A DNA stretch of 64,000 nt from Pseudooceanicola sp. HF7 (GTDB lineage Bacteria; Pseudomonadota; Alphaproteobacteria; Rhodobacterales; Rhodobacteraceae), in assembly GCF_011806405.1 (NCBI RefSeq), contig NZ_JAATOW010000008.1:1-64000 (forward strand). The letters are read 5' to 3'. Below the pieces are notes generated by a model. The model was not told the DNA's origin. It did not search any database and worked only from the letters and a program-made list of their open reading frames with translations. The position numbers and the translations under genes are program-made. Within the stretch, counting starts at the first letter, position 1. Each line of letters begins with the position of its first letter. Of this stretch, positions 36,152 through 44,520 are shown in pieces.

Positions 36152-36813
36152 GACCTCAGGTCCTTCAATTCGTGACGGAGACGTTCCAGACCAAGGCGAA
36201 TGCGCGACTTGATCGTGCCCATGGGCAGGCCGGTTTCGGCCTGGATCTCTCCGTGTGTCAGATCCCCCAGGTAGGCGCGGGCGATGACATCTCTTTGTTC
36301 CGGTTTGAGACGGGCGAGGGCCGCGCGCAGCTCTGCCCCCTCCTGCGCCACGCCAAGGATCTGGCCCGGATCTTCTTCCGGCGGCGTCTCTGTCTCTATC
36401 TCTTCGGGCAGCGGGCGGTTGGCCTTGCGGGCCAGGTCCACCTGCCGGTTTCGTGCGATCCTGTAGACCCAGGCGGAGACCGGCGCGCGGGCCGGGTCGA
36501 ACTGGCCGGCCTTGTGCCAGACGGACAGCATCACGTCCTGCACAACATCCTCTGCCGCCGCGGCGGACATGCCCGAGCGCATCAACATTCCCTTGATGCG
36601 GGGCGCGAAGAAGCCGAAGAGCCGGGCAAAGGCCGCGCGATCGCGCTTGTCCCGCACGGCCAGCATCCACTCGGTCTGTTCAGATCGTTCTATCCTGAGC
36701 CTCCCGCCCACTTTGGGGCTGGCTGTCAATTCACGGGCCTTTCGCTGCCACCCCGGCAGAGGCGGAGCAGGCCGTTCCATCACTGTCGCAGGCATCGTGT
36801 CTGTGTTCAACAT
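36148..36813 (-). CDS. rpoE: ECF sigma factor RpoE (singlet-oxygen response)
   Basis: 221 aa from the first ATG. Sigma region 2 is RDKRDRAAFARLFGFFAPRIKGMLMRSG with VVQDVMLSVWHKAGQFDPARAPVSAWVYRIARN; region 4 is LKPEQRDVIARAYLGDLTHGEIQAETGLPMGTIKSRIRLGLERLRHEL. It closely resembles R. sphaeroides RpoE but has about 40 extra N-terminal residues, so an internal start is possible. A candidate RpoE promoter ends so near ATG 36813 that the transcript could be leaderless or start translation downstream. It is coupled to chrR by a 4-nt overlap. Confidence 0.93.
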   Translation of the reverse strand: MLNTDTMPATVMERPAPPLPGWQRKARELTASPKVGGRLRIERSEQTEWMLAVRDKRDRAAFARLFGFFAPRIKGMLMRSGMSAAAAEDVVQDVMLSVWHKAGQFDPARAPVSAWVYRIARNRQVDLARKANRPLPEEIETETPPEEDPGQILGVAQEGAELRAALARLKPEQRDVIARAYLGDLTHGEIQAETGLPMGTIKSRIRLGLERLRHELKDLRS

Positions 36814-36817
36814 AGCC

Positions 36818-36847
36818 GGATTACGCCGCCAGCTCCGCGGCGGATCA
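36818..36847 (-). promoter_or_regulatory. Candidate RpoE-dependent promoter of rpoE
   Basis: On the minus strand, TGATCC (36847-36842), exactly 18 nt, then TAATCC (36823-36818). The R. sphaeroides RpoE consensus, as I recall it, is TGATCC with an 18-nt spacer and a TAAGA-like -10. Autoregulation of rpoE is known in that organism. Confidence 0.65.
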
Positions 36848-36867
36848 AAAAGAGTTTCCGATGCATG

Positions 36868-36897
36868 TGAACCATTTGCGCGTTCCCGCCGTATCTA
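36868..36897 (+). promoter_or_regulatory. Candidate RpoE-dependent promoter of the lipid-modification operon
   Basis: On the plus strand, TGAACC (36868-36873), 18 nt, then TATCTA (36892-36897), 27 nt before the ATG at 36925. It matches the RpoE pattern with one change in each box and mirrors the promoter facing rpoE. Confidence 0.5.
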
Positions 36898-36924
36898 TCA
36901 CATGTAACCCCGACAGGAGAGCCC

Positions 36925-38211
36925 ATGTCCTTCGATGCCCTATCCTTCCGACCGCAGCGGATCGCCATCGTCGGCGGTGGCATCTCCGGGTTGGCGGCTG
37001 CCTACCTGCTGGCGCCGCACCACCGCGTCACCCTGCTTGAGGCCGCGCCGCGGCTGGGCGGGCACGCACGCACAGTCACGGCGGGTCTGCGGGGTGATCA
37101 GCCCGTGGATACGGGGTTTATCGTCTTCAACTACGCAAACTATCCGCATCTCACGTCGATGTTCCGGGAACTCGATGTGCCGGTCACGCGCAGCGACATG
37201 AGCTTCGGGGCGACCATCGATGACGGCCGGGTGGAATACGGTCTGCGGGATCTGTCGGCGCTGATCGCGCAGCGGCGCAACCTGCTGCGCCCCGGTTTCG
37301 CGGGGATGGTGCGGGATATCCTGCGCTTTAACGCGCGGGCAGAAGCCGCTGCCAGCTCTGACGACGTAACTATCGGCGAGCTGATGAAAGAGCTGCGCCT
37401 GGGCCGCTGGTTCCGCGATTACTACCTGCGCCCGATCTGCGGCGCGATCTGGTCGACACCGCCTGAGGGGATCTCCAGCTTTCCGGCGCGGTCTCTCGTG
37501 CAGTTCTTCCGCAACCACGCGCTTCTTTCGGCCTCTGGCCAGCACCAGTGGTGGACGGTCAAGGGCGGTTCCGTCGAATACCTGCGGCGGCTGGAAGCCC
37601 GGTTGCGCACCTTGGGCGCGGACATCCGCACCGGGGCAGAGATCACCGGGCTGCATCGCGACGGCCCGCTGCCGCGCCTGACCTTCCGCGACGCCGAGCC
37701 GGAGAGCTTCGACCAGGTGATCCTGGCCTGCCATTCCGACCAGGCCCTTCGCCTGCTTGCCCAGCCGACAGAGGCCGAGCGCGCGGCGCTTTCCGCGGTC
37801 GGCTACCAGGACAACCTGGCGGTCTTGCACCGGGACACGCGGCAGATGCCCAGGCGCCGGGCTGCCTGGTCGTCCTGGGTCTACCGCGCGGACGAGACGG
37901 GCGGCGGCATCGGCGTGACCTACTGGATGAACCGGCTGCAGAACATTGACGAAGGCGATCCGCTTTTCGTGTCTCTGAACCCGCGCGACGGAGCCATCGA
38001 CCCTGCCAAGACCTATGACACCAAGACGTTCCGCCACCCTGTCTTCGACGGACCCGCGCTGAAGGCGCAAGGCCAGATCGCCGCGCTTCAGGGGCAGAAC
38101 GCGACCTGGTACGCCGGTGCCTGGCTGCGCCATGGTTTCCACGAGGACGGCTTTGCCAGCGCGGTGCGCGTGGCGCGGCAGCTGGACCCGCAGCTGGCGG
38201 GCGTGGCCTGA
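36925..38211 (+). CDS. FAD/NAD(P)-binding oxidoreductase (amine oxidase/phytoene desaturase-like)
   Basis: 428 aa. The N-terminal Rossmann motif IAIVGGGISGLAAAYLL (13-29) and the following LLEAAPRLGGHA are typical of FAD flavoprotein desaturases and oxidases. Central blocks GAIWSTPPEGISSFPARSL and HQWWTVKGGS are shared with the conserved trio of this protein, DUF1365 and a cyclopropane-synthase-like enzyme. It acts on lipids in that trio. In R. sphaeroides, RpoE-controlled genes of this kind take part in furan fatty acid synthesis (UfaM, UfaD, UfaO); I infer a desaturase-like role but cannot map the exact orthologue. It overlaps the next gene by one base. Confidence 0.85.
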   Translation: MSFDALSFRPQRIAIVGGGISGLAAAYLLAPHHRVTLLEAAPRLGGHARTVTAGLRGDQPVDTGFIVFNYANYPHLTSMFRELDVPVTRSDMSFGATIDDGRVEYGLRDLSALIAQRRNLLRPGFAGMVRDILRFNARAEAAASSDDVTIGELMKELRLGRWFRDYYLRPICGAIWSTPPEGISSFPARSLVQFFRNHALLSASGQHQWWTVKGGSVEYLRRLEARLRTLGADIRTGAEITGLHRDGPLPRLTFRDAEPESFDQVILACHSDQALRLLAQPTEAERAALSAVGYQDNLAVLHRDTRQMPRRRAAWSSWVYRADETGGGIGVTYWMNRLQNIDEGDPLFVSLNPRDGAIDPAKTYDTKTFRHPVFDGPALKAQGQIAALQGQNATWYAGAWLRHGFHEDGFASAVRVARQLDPQLAGVA

Positions 38212-38969
38212 TGCTTGCCCGGCCAGAACATATCCGTGGGCAGACAGTTCATGCCCGTCAGGGCAAGATCGGCCACAAGTTTCGCTACAGCGTGGATTAT
38301 GTCCTGATCGATCCCGAAAGCTCTGAGACCCCTTTGCTTTTCTCGCGCAAGGGCGCGAACCTTGCGACCGTCCATGACCGCAATCACGGCGGTACGCGCG
38401 GGGCAGGGCGCGGATCTGCCTGGTTCCGTGAGGTCCTTGCTGCCAAGGGACTGCCTGCGGCACGGATCACCCAGGTCCTCCTGCTGACCCAGCCCGGCTT
38501 CCTGGGCGCGGTCTTCAACCCGGTGTCCTTCTGGCTTGCCTATGAGGAAGACGACCTGATCGCGGTCATTGCCGAGGTGAACAATACCTTCGGTGACCGC
38601 CATTGCTACCTTTGTGCCCATCCCGGTTTCACGCCGATCGCGCCAAGCCAGACGCTGGAATCGGAGAAACTGATGCATGTTTCTCCCTTCCGGGAGGTCT
38701 CTGGCACCTATCGGTTCCGCTTCTCGATCACGCAGAAGCATGTCGCGATCCTGATCGACCACAAGGACGGCAACGAAGGGCTGCATGCCACGCTTACGGG
38801 GCCGCGTGCACCCATGACCAGTGCGGGACTTTTCCACGCGGCCTTGGTGCGCCGCCCGCTGGGAGCGCTTCGCACCTTGATCCTTATTTACTGGCAGGCC
38901 ATCGTTCTGCGATCCAAGGGCGCTATCTATCGCCGCAGACCTGCTCCGCCATCCAAGGAACTGTCCTGA
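38211..38969 (+). CDS. DUF1365 family protein
   Basis: 252 aa. The DUF1365 pattern is clear: HKFRYSVDYVLID near 22-34, HDRNHGGTRG, GFLGAVFNPVSFWLAYEED near 96-114 with the FNPVSFW core, VNNTFGDRHCYL and HVSPFREVSGTYRF. It has no signal peptide or clear membrane helix apart from a hydrophobic LILIYWQAIVL near the end. Function is not settled; it always travels with the FAD oxidoreductase and the CFA-synthase-like gene, suggesting a step on phospholipid acyl chains. One-base overlaps join it to both. Confidence 0.88.
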   Translation: MLARPEHIRGQTVHARQGKIGHKFRYSVDYVLIDPESSETPLLFSRKGANLATVHDRNHGGTRGAGRGSAWFREVLAAKGLPAARITQVLLLTQPGFLGAVFNPVSFWLAYEEDDLIAVIAEVNNTFGDRHCYLCAHPGFTPIAPSQTLESEKLMHVSPFREVSGTYRFRFSITQKHVAILIDHKDGNEGLHATLTGPRAPMTSAGLFHAALVRRPLGALRTLILIYWQAIVLRSKGAIYRRRPAPPSKELS

Positions 38970-40126
38970 TGTCCTACCTTTCCGACCGCGTCCAGAAAGA
39001 CTTCATTGCCAGCTGCGAAGCGATAGAGACCGGCCGCCTGCGCCTGATCACACCGGAAGGGGTGGTGCATGACTTTGGCAGCTCCGGGACCGAGGTGGAG
39101 CTGAAAATCAACGATTGGCAGGCAATCACCGCCGCCTTGGCCCGTGGCGATGTCGGCTTCGGAGAGGCATATGTTGCCGGCCTCTGGGATACGAACTCCA
39201 TCGAGGAGCTGACGAAGCTGGCCTTGCTGAACCTGCGCCAGTTCGAAAAGTTCGCCTATGCGGGCTACTGGCAAAGCCTCAAGTTCCGGCTGGTGGACCG
39301 GCTGCTGCGCGCCAATTCCCGCAAGGGGGCCGGGCGCAACATCCGCGCGCATTACGATACCGGGAACGAGTTCTTCCAGCTCTGGCTGGACCCGTCGATG
39401 ACCTATTCCTCGGCCCTGTTCGCGCCGGATGACGATGATCTTGGGCGCGCCCAGATGCGCAAGTACGACCGGATCCTGGACCGCGTCGGCAAAGGCGAGC
39501 GCCTGCTTGAGATCGGGTGCGGCTGGGGCGGGTTTGCCGAACGCGCGGCCGGGCAGGGGCGTGACGTGACCGCGCTCACGATTTCTCCTTCGCAGAAGGC
39601 CTATGCCGATGCGCGGCTGGATGGCCGGGCAGAGATCCGATTGCAGGACTACCGTGACGCGGACGGCCGGTTCGACAGCATCGTCTCCATCGAGATGATC
39701 GAGGCCGTGGGTGAGCGCTATTGGCCCACCTATTTCCAGACCCTGCGCGACCGTCTGACAGAGGGTGGCCGGGCGGTGGTTCAGGCCATCACCGTGCCGG
39801 ACAGCTACTTCCCGACCTATCGCAGCGGTTCCGATTTCATCCGCCAGCATGCGTTCCCCGGGGGGCAGCTGCTGTGTGACAGTGAAATTTCCAAGGCTGC
39901 GCGCGCATCCGGCCTCAAGGTTGCGGGCAACTTTGCCTTTGGCCAGGATTATGCGCGGACCTGCCGGACCTGGCTGGACCGTATGGATGCAGAGAAGACG
40001 CGCATCGCTCGGCTAGGCCATGATTCCGCCTTTCTGCGGAGTTGGCAGTACTACCTGGGCATCTGCGCGGCGTCCTTTTCCGTTGGCCAGACGGATGTGG
40101 TTCAGGTTGAACTTGTCCGCGCTTGA
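38969..40126 (+). CDS. Cyclopropane-fatty-acyl-phospholipid synthase-like SAM methyltransferase
   Basis: 385 aa. An N-terminal lipid-binding domain (about 1-110) is followed by the SAM methyltransferase domain: RAHYDTGNEFFQLWLDPSMTYSSALF near 124-149, motif I RLLEIGCGWGGFAERAA near 174-190 and IEMIEAVGERYWPTYFQ. Members add a methylene or methyl group from SAM to unsaturated chains of membrane phospholipids. UfaM of R. sphaeroides, the methylase of furan fatty acid synthesis, belongs to this family and is RpoE-controlled. The position opposite rpoE-chrR fits that role better than general cyclopropanation (inference). Confidence 0.88.
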   Translation: MSYLSDRVQKDFIASCEAIETGRLRLITPEGVVHDFGSSGTEVELKINDWQAITAALARGDVGFGEAYVAGLWDTNSIEELTKLALLNLRQFEKFAYAGYWQSLKFRLVDRLLRANSRKGAGRNIRAHYDTGNEFFQLWLDPSMTYSSALFAPDDDDLGRAQMRKYDRILDRVGKGERLLEIGCGWGGFAERAAGQGRDVTALTISPSQKAYADARLDGRAEIRLQDYRDADGRFDSIVSIEMIEAVGERYWPTYFQTLRDRLTEGGRAVVQAITVPDSYFPTYRSGSDFIRQHAFPGGQLLCDSEISKAARASGLKVAGNFAFGQDYARTCRTWLDRMDAEKTRIARLGHDSAFLRSWQYYLGICAASFSVGQTDVVQVELVRA

Positions 40127-40140
40127 CGCAGTTCGGTCCT

Positions 40141-40244
40141 TGCGTAAGCCCGCTTACGCAGAACGACGCGCAACATATTGAAATCCTCAGGCGAAAACTC
40201 GCCCATTAGGCGAGTTCGTCCAGTGTCGTATTGAGAAAATCTCA
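40141..40244. other. Three consecutive short hairpins in a 223-nt intergenic region
   Basis: Perfect stems at 40141-40160 (TGCGTAAG/CTTACGCA), 40196-40216 (AACTCGCC/GGCGAGTT) and 40230-40244 (TTGAGA/TCTCAA). The first may end the upstream operon. An A/T-rich segment with a run of T follows at 40272-40287, and then a leader of about 60 nt to the SDR start. No protein gene is supported here. Confidence 0.5.
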
Positions 40245-40349
40245 ACTATGACGAAACTTCCTAGACTTTCTTTTGTATTTTTTTAAGCAAGGGTCTCAAG
40301 GCTGGGGCCGTATTTTGATTTTCGGATTTTTCGTCTGAAGGAGCCCCGC

Positions 40350-41093
40350 ATGTCGCCCAGAAACCTCGAAGGCAAGACCTACTGGATCATCGGAGCCAGT
40401 GAAGGTCTTGGCCGCTCAGTCGCCCGTGAGATGTCGCGCCTGGGCGCTCGTCTGATCCTGTCAGCGCGCAGCAGCGACAGGCTAGAAGAACTGGCACGTG
40501 ATCTTGGCGGCGCCGAAGTCCTGCCGATGGATGTCTGTGATCTTGCCTCTGTTTCCGCCGCACTGGAAACGGGCCGCAAGGCCGACGGGCTGATCTATTG
40601 CGCCGGCATGTACGAGCCGATGACCGCGTCCGAATGGGACCCCGAGAAAGCCGAAGAGATCGTCGAGGCGAACTTCATGGGGGCCATGCGGGTTCTTGGG
40701 CGGACGGTACCGGGCTGGGTCGAACGCGGTTTCGGACATATCGTGCTGATCGGTTCCCTGGCAGGTTTCAAGGGGCTTCCCGGCGCGATCGGCTACGGGG
40801 CCAGCAAGGCGGCGCTGCGCCACCTTGCGGAAGACCTCTTTATTGATCTGAAGGGGACGGGGGTGGATGTGCAGGTTGCCAATCCTGGTTTCATCAAGAC
40901 GCGCCTGACGGAAAAGAACACTTTCGACATGCCGCAGCTGATGGATGTCGACAAGGCCGTCTACCACGTGATGTGCTTGATCCGGAATCCGGAGTCCCGG
41001 CAGGTGAACTTCCCGGCGCCGTTCTCTTGGGTCTTCACCGTCCTGGGGCGGTGCCTGCCATTCCGGCTATACGTGCGGCTTGTGGGCGGCTGA
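40350..41093 (+). CDS. Short-chain dehydrogenase/reductase
   Basis: 247 aa, classical SDR. Cofactor loop GASEGLG at 15-21, structural YCAGMYEP region near 84, catalytic Ser in IGSLAGFKG and YGASK near 149-153. The C-terminal helix with FSWVFTVLGRCLPFRLYVRLV suggests membrane association, as in lipid-acting SDRs. It follows the lipid operon after 223 nt, so it has its own promoter or is an extension of it. An SDR gene also belongs to the RpoE regulon cluster of R. sphaeroides. Substrate unknown. GAAGGAGCCCC precedes the ATG. Confidence 0.88.
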   Translation: MSPRNLEGKTYWIIGASEGLGRSVAREMSRLGARLILSARSSDRLEELARDLGGAEVLPMDVCDLASVSAALETGRKADGLIYCAGMYEPMTASEWDPEKAEEIVEANFMGAMRVLGRTVPGWVERGFGHIVLIGSLAGFKGLPGAIGYGASKAALRHLAEDLFIDLKGTGVDVQVANPGFIKTRLTEKNTFDMPQLMDVDKAVYHVMCLIRNPESRQVNFPAPFSWVFTVLGRCLPFRLYVRLVGG

Positions 41094-41109
41094 GCCACCT
41101 GGTGGCTCA
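41091..41109 (+). terminator. Hairpin overlapping the SDR stop codon
   Basis: TGAGCCACC-T-GGTGGCTCA includes the TGA stop. It lies between convergent SDR and hutC genes. No T tract follows, so termination is uncertain. Confidence 0.45.
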
Positions 41110-41126
41110 GCAAGAGCACTGCCACC

Positions 41127-41828
41127 CTAGAGGCTCATGCGCATCCGGTATCCCGGCGCATGGGTCATCCGCGCCAGTGTGATCGGTGCCTGATCATTCC
41201 AGGTTGAGCGTTCGACCGTAAACAGTGCAGCCCCCGGCGCGACATCGAAGCAGCGTGCCAGGTCTTCCGTCGCGGTGATCGCGAAAAAGGCCATGTCCCC
41301 GCCGGTGAAGGGCGCGTTCTGCACTAGCCATTCATTGGCGCTGATCTGCGCGAAATCCTGTTCTTCCAGTCCCGGCACGGCCGCGAAATGGGTGTAGCGC
41401 TCTTCGTGGATGTAGGGGCGGTCGTTCTCGTAATGCATGGTGACGGTGTAAAGGACCTGCGTGCCCTCCGGCAGGTGGAAGGCTCCGCCCAGATGCGCGG
41501 GCAGCAGGCGGGTATCCCGATGCAGGATCGCGTGGCGATAGCTGGCGCCACGAGCTTCGACGTCCTCCCGAATGATCGGAATCGTCAGCGTGGCCTTGTG
41601 CGGCGGGTTGATCGAGACCCGCGTGCCAGCGCGACGGCGCCGCGTGATCAGCCCAGCCTCTGCCAGTTCCCGGAGCGCCCGGTTGACGGTGGTGCGGGCG
41701 CAGCCGAATTCCTCAGCCAGCTCGACTTCTCCGGGGATCAGCGCGCCCGGCTCCCAGACGCGTTCACGCACCCGGCGCAGCAATTCGTCCCGGATTTGCA
41801 GCCAGCTGGTCGTTTCCCGCGATGTCAC
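41127..41828 (-). CDS. hutC: Histidine-utilisation repressor HutC (GntR family)
   Basis: 233 aa. A GntR winged helix (LIPGEVELAEEFGCARTTVNRALRELAEAGLITRRRRAGTRV) is at residues 30-70, followed by a UTRA ligand-binding domain (about 90-230). HutC represses hut genes and is released by urocanate. The GTG start at 41828 overlaps the hutF stop (GTGA), so hutF-hutC form a leftward operon that would be autoregulated through the hutF/hutI divergent region. Confidence 0.93.
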   Translation of the reverse strand: MTSRETTSWLQIRDELLRRVRERVWEPGALIPGEVELAEEFGCARTTVNRALRELAEAGLITRRRRAGTRVSINPPHKATLTIPIIREDVEARGASYRHAILHRDTRLLPAHLGGAFHLPEGTQVLYTVTMHYENDRPYIHEERYTHFAAVPGLEEQDFAQISANEWLVQNAPFTGGDMAFFAITATEDLARCFDVAPGAALFTVERSTWNDQAPITLARMTHAPGYRMRMSL

Positions 41829-43225
41829 AGTTTCTGCCTCAGCTTTCGCATGGTCTGGCGGTAGCCTTCGCGCACCGCGTCCCCCTTGATGTGGCGGCCA
41901 TCCCGCACGATGTGGCGGCCTGCGGACCAGAGGTCGGTGACCATGGCATCGCTGCCGGCAAAGATCCAGCTATCCAGAAGCGCGTCGCCGTCGCGCCCTT
42001 CCAGGTCCAGGGCTGTGCCGTCCAGGGCAAGCACATCGGCCCATTGACCCACTTCGATACTGCCGGAGCTGCGCCGGGCGGCCTGCGCGCCGCCCGCGAC
42101 ACTGGCATCGAAAAGGACACGCCCGGTCGAGCGATCCTGCGTGGCGACGCTGGCGCGGCAGAGATCCCGCAGGCGCTGGCTGTATTCCAGCGTGCGCAGC
42201 TCTTCGGACAGCGAGATGCGGATGTTGGAGTCAGAGCCAAGGCCGATCCGCCCGGCGGCCTCAAGGTACGTAACCCCGTTGAAGATCCCGTCCCCAAGGC
42301 TCGATTCCGTGATCGGGCACAGGCCTGCAACAGCGCCAGTTGCGGCCAGAGCCCTAGTTTCCCGGTCCGTCATCTGGGTGCAATGGATCAGGCACCACCG
42401 CGGGCCGACCTCATGCTGCGCCAGAAGATAATCCACCGGGCGTTGGCCGTAGGCCGCTTCGACCTCTGTCACCTCTGCCACCTGTTCGGCCAGGTGCATG
42501 TGGATCGGGCTCTGCCCGGCAAGGGATACGGCAGCCCGAAGCCCCTCAGGTGTGACCGCGCGCAGGGAATGCGGCGCGACGCCCAGCCGCGCATCCTCTG
42601 GCAGCCCTGAAAGCGCCTGCCCTGCGGCCTCGTGCAGCCGCAAGAAACGGTCCGGGTCATTGCCGAAGCGGATCTGCCCGGCGCCCAGGGGCCTGCCATC
42701 GCAGCCGCCCTGGCTGTAGAGCACCGGCAGGAGGGTCAGCCCAAGCCCGGTCTCCTGCGCAGCCGCGACGATCCGTTCGGACATTTCGCCAAGCGCATCA
42801 TAGGGCGTGCCGCCCGGCTGGTGGTGCAGGTAGTGGAACTCTCCCACGCAGGCATAGCCGGCCTCTGCCATTTCGACCTGGACCAGGGCGGCGATGGCTT
42901 GCACGTCTTCCGGTGTCAGAACATCCAGGAAGCGGAACATGATTTGCCGCCAGGTCCAGAAGGTATCGCGTTTCTCGGGCCCGCGGCGTTCGCTCATCCC
43001 GGCCATGGCGCGCTGGAAGGCATGGGAATGCAGGTTCGTCGGGGCAGGCAGCAGGATGGGGCGGCGGGTCCCTTCGGCCTTGGCGTTCGGGGTGACCTCG
43101 GTAATCCGTCCGGCGGCATCGACGCGGATCAAGACATCCTGCGCCCAGCCCGTGGGCAGCAATGCCTGTTCGGCGAACAGGATTTGACCAGCTTCGGCGC
43201 TGTTTCGGGCGGATCCGGAAGTCAT
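41825..43225 (-). CDS. hutF: Formimidoylglutamate deiminase
   Basis: 466 aa, amidohydrolase superfamily. HutF converts N-formimino-L-glutamate to N-formyl-L-glutamate and ammonia, the first half of the five-step histidine route. Metal ligands are in PTNLHSHAFQRA (near 63-74), HMHLAEQ near 243, and the later HCTQMT and GLGSDSN segments. ATG at 43225 gives the family N-terminus. It is divergent from hutI and coupled to hutC. Confidence 0.94.
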   Translation of the reverse strand: MTSGSARNSAEAGQILFAEQALLPTGWAQDVLIRVDAAGRITEVTPNAKAEGTRRPILLPAPTNLHSHAFQRAMAGMSERRGPEKRDTFWTWRQIMFRFLDVLTPEDVQAIAALVQVEMAEAGYACVGEFHYLHHQPGGTPYDALGEMSERIVAAAQETGLGLTLLPVLYSQGGCDGRPLGAGQIRFGNDPDRFLRLHEAAGQALSGLPEDARLGVAPHSLRAVTPEGLRAAVSLAGQSPIHMHLAEQVAEVTEVEAAYGQRPVDYLLAQHEVGPRWCLIHCTQMTDRETRALAATGAVAGLCPITESSLGDGIFNGVTYLEAAGRIGLGSDSNIRISLSEELRTLEYSQRLRDLCRASVATQDRSTGRVLFDASVAGGAQAARRSSGSIEVGQWADVLALDGTALDLEGRDGDALLDSWIFAGSDAMVTDLWSAGRHIVRDGRHIKGDAVREGYRQTMRKLRQKL

Positions 43226-43238
43226 GGCGCGAACCTCG

Positions 43239-43266
43239 TTGACAGGTAAATATGTCTGGTCATAAT
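43239..43266 (+). promoter_or_regulatory. Sigma-70-like promoter of hutI with a possible HutC site between its boxes
   Basis: TTGACA (43239-43244), 16 nt, then CATAAT (43261-43266). Between and over the boxes lies TATGTCTGGTCATA (43251-43264), with 4-bp inverted ends. This is where a GntR-type repressor such as HutC would bind, but the symmetry is weak. Confidence 0.5.
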
Positions 43267-43317
43267 CTCAATTAACGCGACTTATTCAAGTCCCAAGGTT
43301 TTCAAATCGAGGTTTTC

Positions 43318-44520
43318 GTGCCGATCCGCATCCTGACCAATGCAACTCTGGCGACGATGGAGGCAGGTGCTGGCTCTTACGGGTTGCTGTCCTGTGGCGC
43401 CCTGGCGATGGAGGATGACAAGATCCTCTGGTGCGGTCCGGCCTCTGAACTGCCCGCTTACGACGATGCCGAGGTCGAGGATCTGGGTGGCCGCCTGGTG
43501 ACGCCCGGTTTCATTGATTGCCACACACATGTCGTCTTCGGCGGGAACCGCGCGCGTGAATTCGAGCTTCGGCTGGAAGGGGCGTCTTATGAAGAAGTGG
43601 CGCGGGCCGGCGGCGGGATCGTTTCAACCGTGCGTGCCACGCGGGAGGCCAGCGAAGAGGCGCTGCTTGCCGATGCTCTGCGGCGCGTGGACGCCCAGCT
43701 GGCCGAAGGGGTCACAACGCTTGAGGTGAAATCGGGCTACGGTCTGGACATAGAGACAGAGCTGCGAATGCTGCGTGTTGCGCGTCGCATCGCGGCCATG
43801 CGCGATGTGACCATACGCACCAGCTTCCTTGGCGCTCATGCGATCCCGCCGGAATATGCGGACCGCGCGGATGCCTACCTGGAAGAGGCCTGTCTGCCTG
43901 CTCTGCGGGCGGCGCATGCAGAGAGGCTGGTTGATGCGGTGGATGGCTTCTGCGAAGGGATCGCCTTTCTGCCGGAACAGATCGAACGGGTCTTTGCAGA
44001 GGCAAAGGCGCTTGGCCTGCCCGTAAAGCTGCACGCAGAGCAATTGTCGAACCTCGGCGGCGCGGTTTTGGCCGCCCGGCATGGCGCGCTGTCGGCAGAT
44101 CACATCGAATACCTGGATGCAGAGGGTGTCTCTGCCATGGCCGCGGCTGGAACCGTCGCGGTTCTGCTGCCCGGCGCCTTCTATACGTTGAGAGAGACAC
44201 AGGTGCCCCCCGTCGCCCTGTTGCGTGAGTCGGGTGTGCCGATTGCCCTGGCCACGGATTGCAACCCCGGGTCCTCTCCGCTCACATCGCTGCTGCTGAC
44301 GCTCAACATGGGCTGCACGCTGTTCCGCCTGACGCCGGAAGAGGCGCTGGCCGGGGTGACGCGCAACGCGGCACAGGCCCTGGGCCTGACGGATCGCGGC
44401 GTGCTGCGCGCCGGTGCGCGTGCGGACTTGGGCATCTGGAACGTCGCTGAACCCGCAGAGCTTGCCTATCGGATCGGTTTCAACCCGCTCCATCGCCGTA
44501 TCATCGGAGGACATGCATGA
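43318..44520 (+). CDS. hutI: Imidazolonepropionase
   Basis: 400 aa. It opens the imidazolone ring to give N-formimino-L-glutamate. Amidohydrolase ligands: [14 protein letters not shown] near 65-78, [10 protein letters not shown] near 177, [12 protein letters not shown] near 238 and [10 protein letters not shown] near 313. The GTG start at 43318 follows a CGAGG site; no ATG matches the family start. It overlaps hutH by 4 nt and opens the hutIHGU operon. Confidence 0.96.
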   Translation: MPIRILTNATLATMEAGAGSYGLLSCGALAMEDDKILWCGPASELPAYDDAEVEDLGGRLVTPGFIDCHTHVVFGGNRAREFELRLEGASYEEVARAGGGIVSTVRATREASEEALLADALRRVDAQLAEGVTTLEVKSGYGLDIETELRMLRVARRIAAMRDVTIRTSFLGAHAIPPEYADRADAYLEEACLPALRAAHAERLVDAVDGFCEGIAFLPEQIERVFAEAKALGLPVKLHAEQLSNLGGAVLAARHGALSADHIEYLDAEGVSAMAAAGTVAVLLPGAFYTLRETQVPPVALLRESGVPIALATDCNPGSSPLTSLLLTLNMGCTLFRLTPEEALAGVTRNAAQALGLTDRGVLRAGARADLGIWNVAEPAELAYRIGFNPLHRRIIGGHA

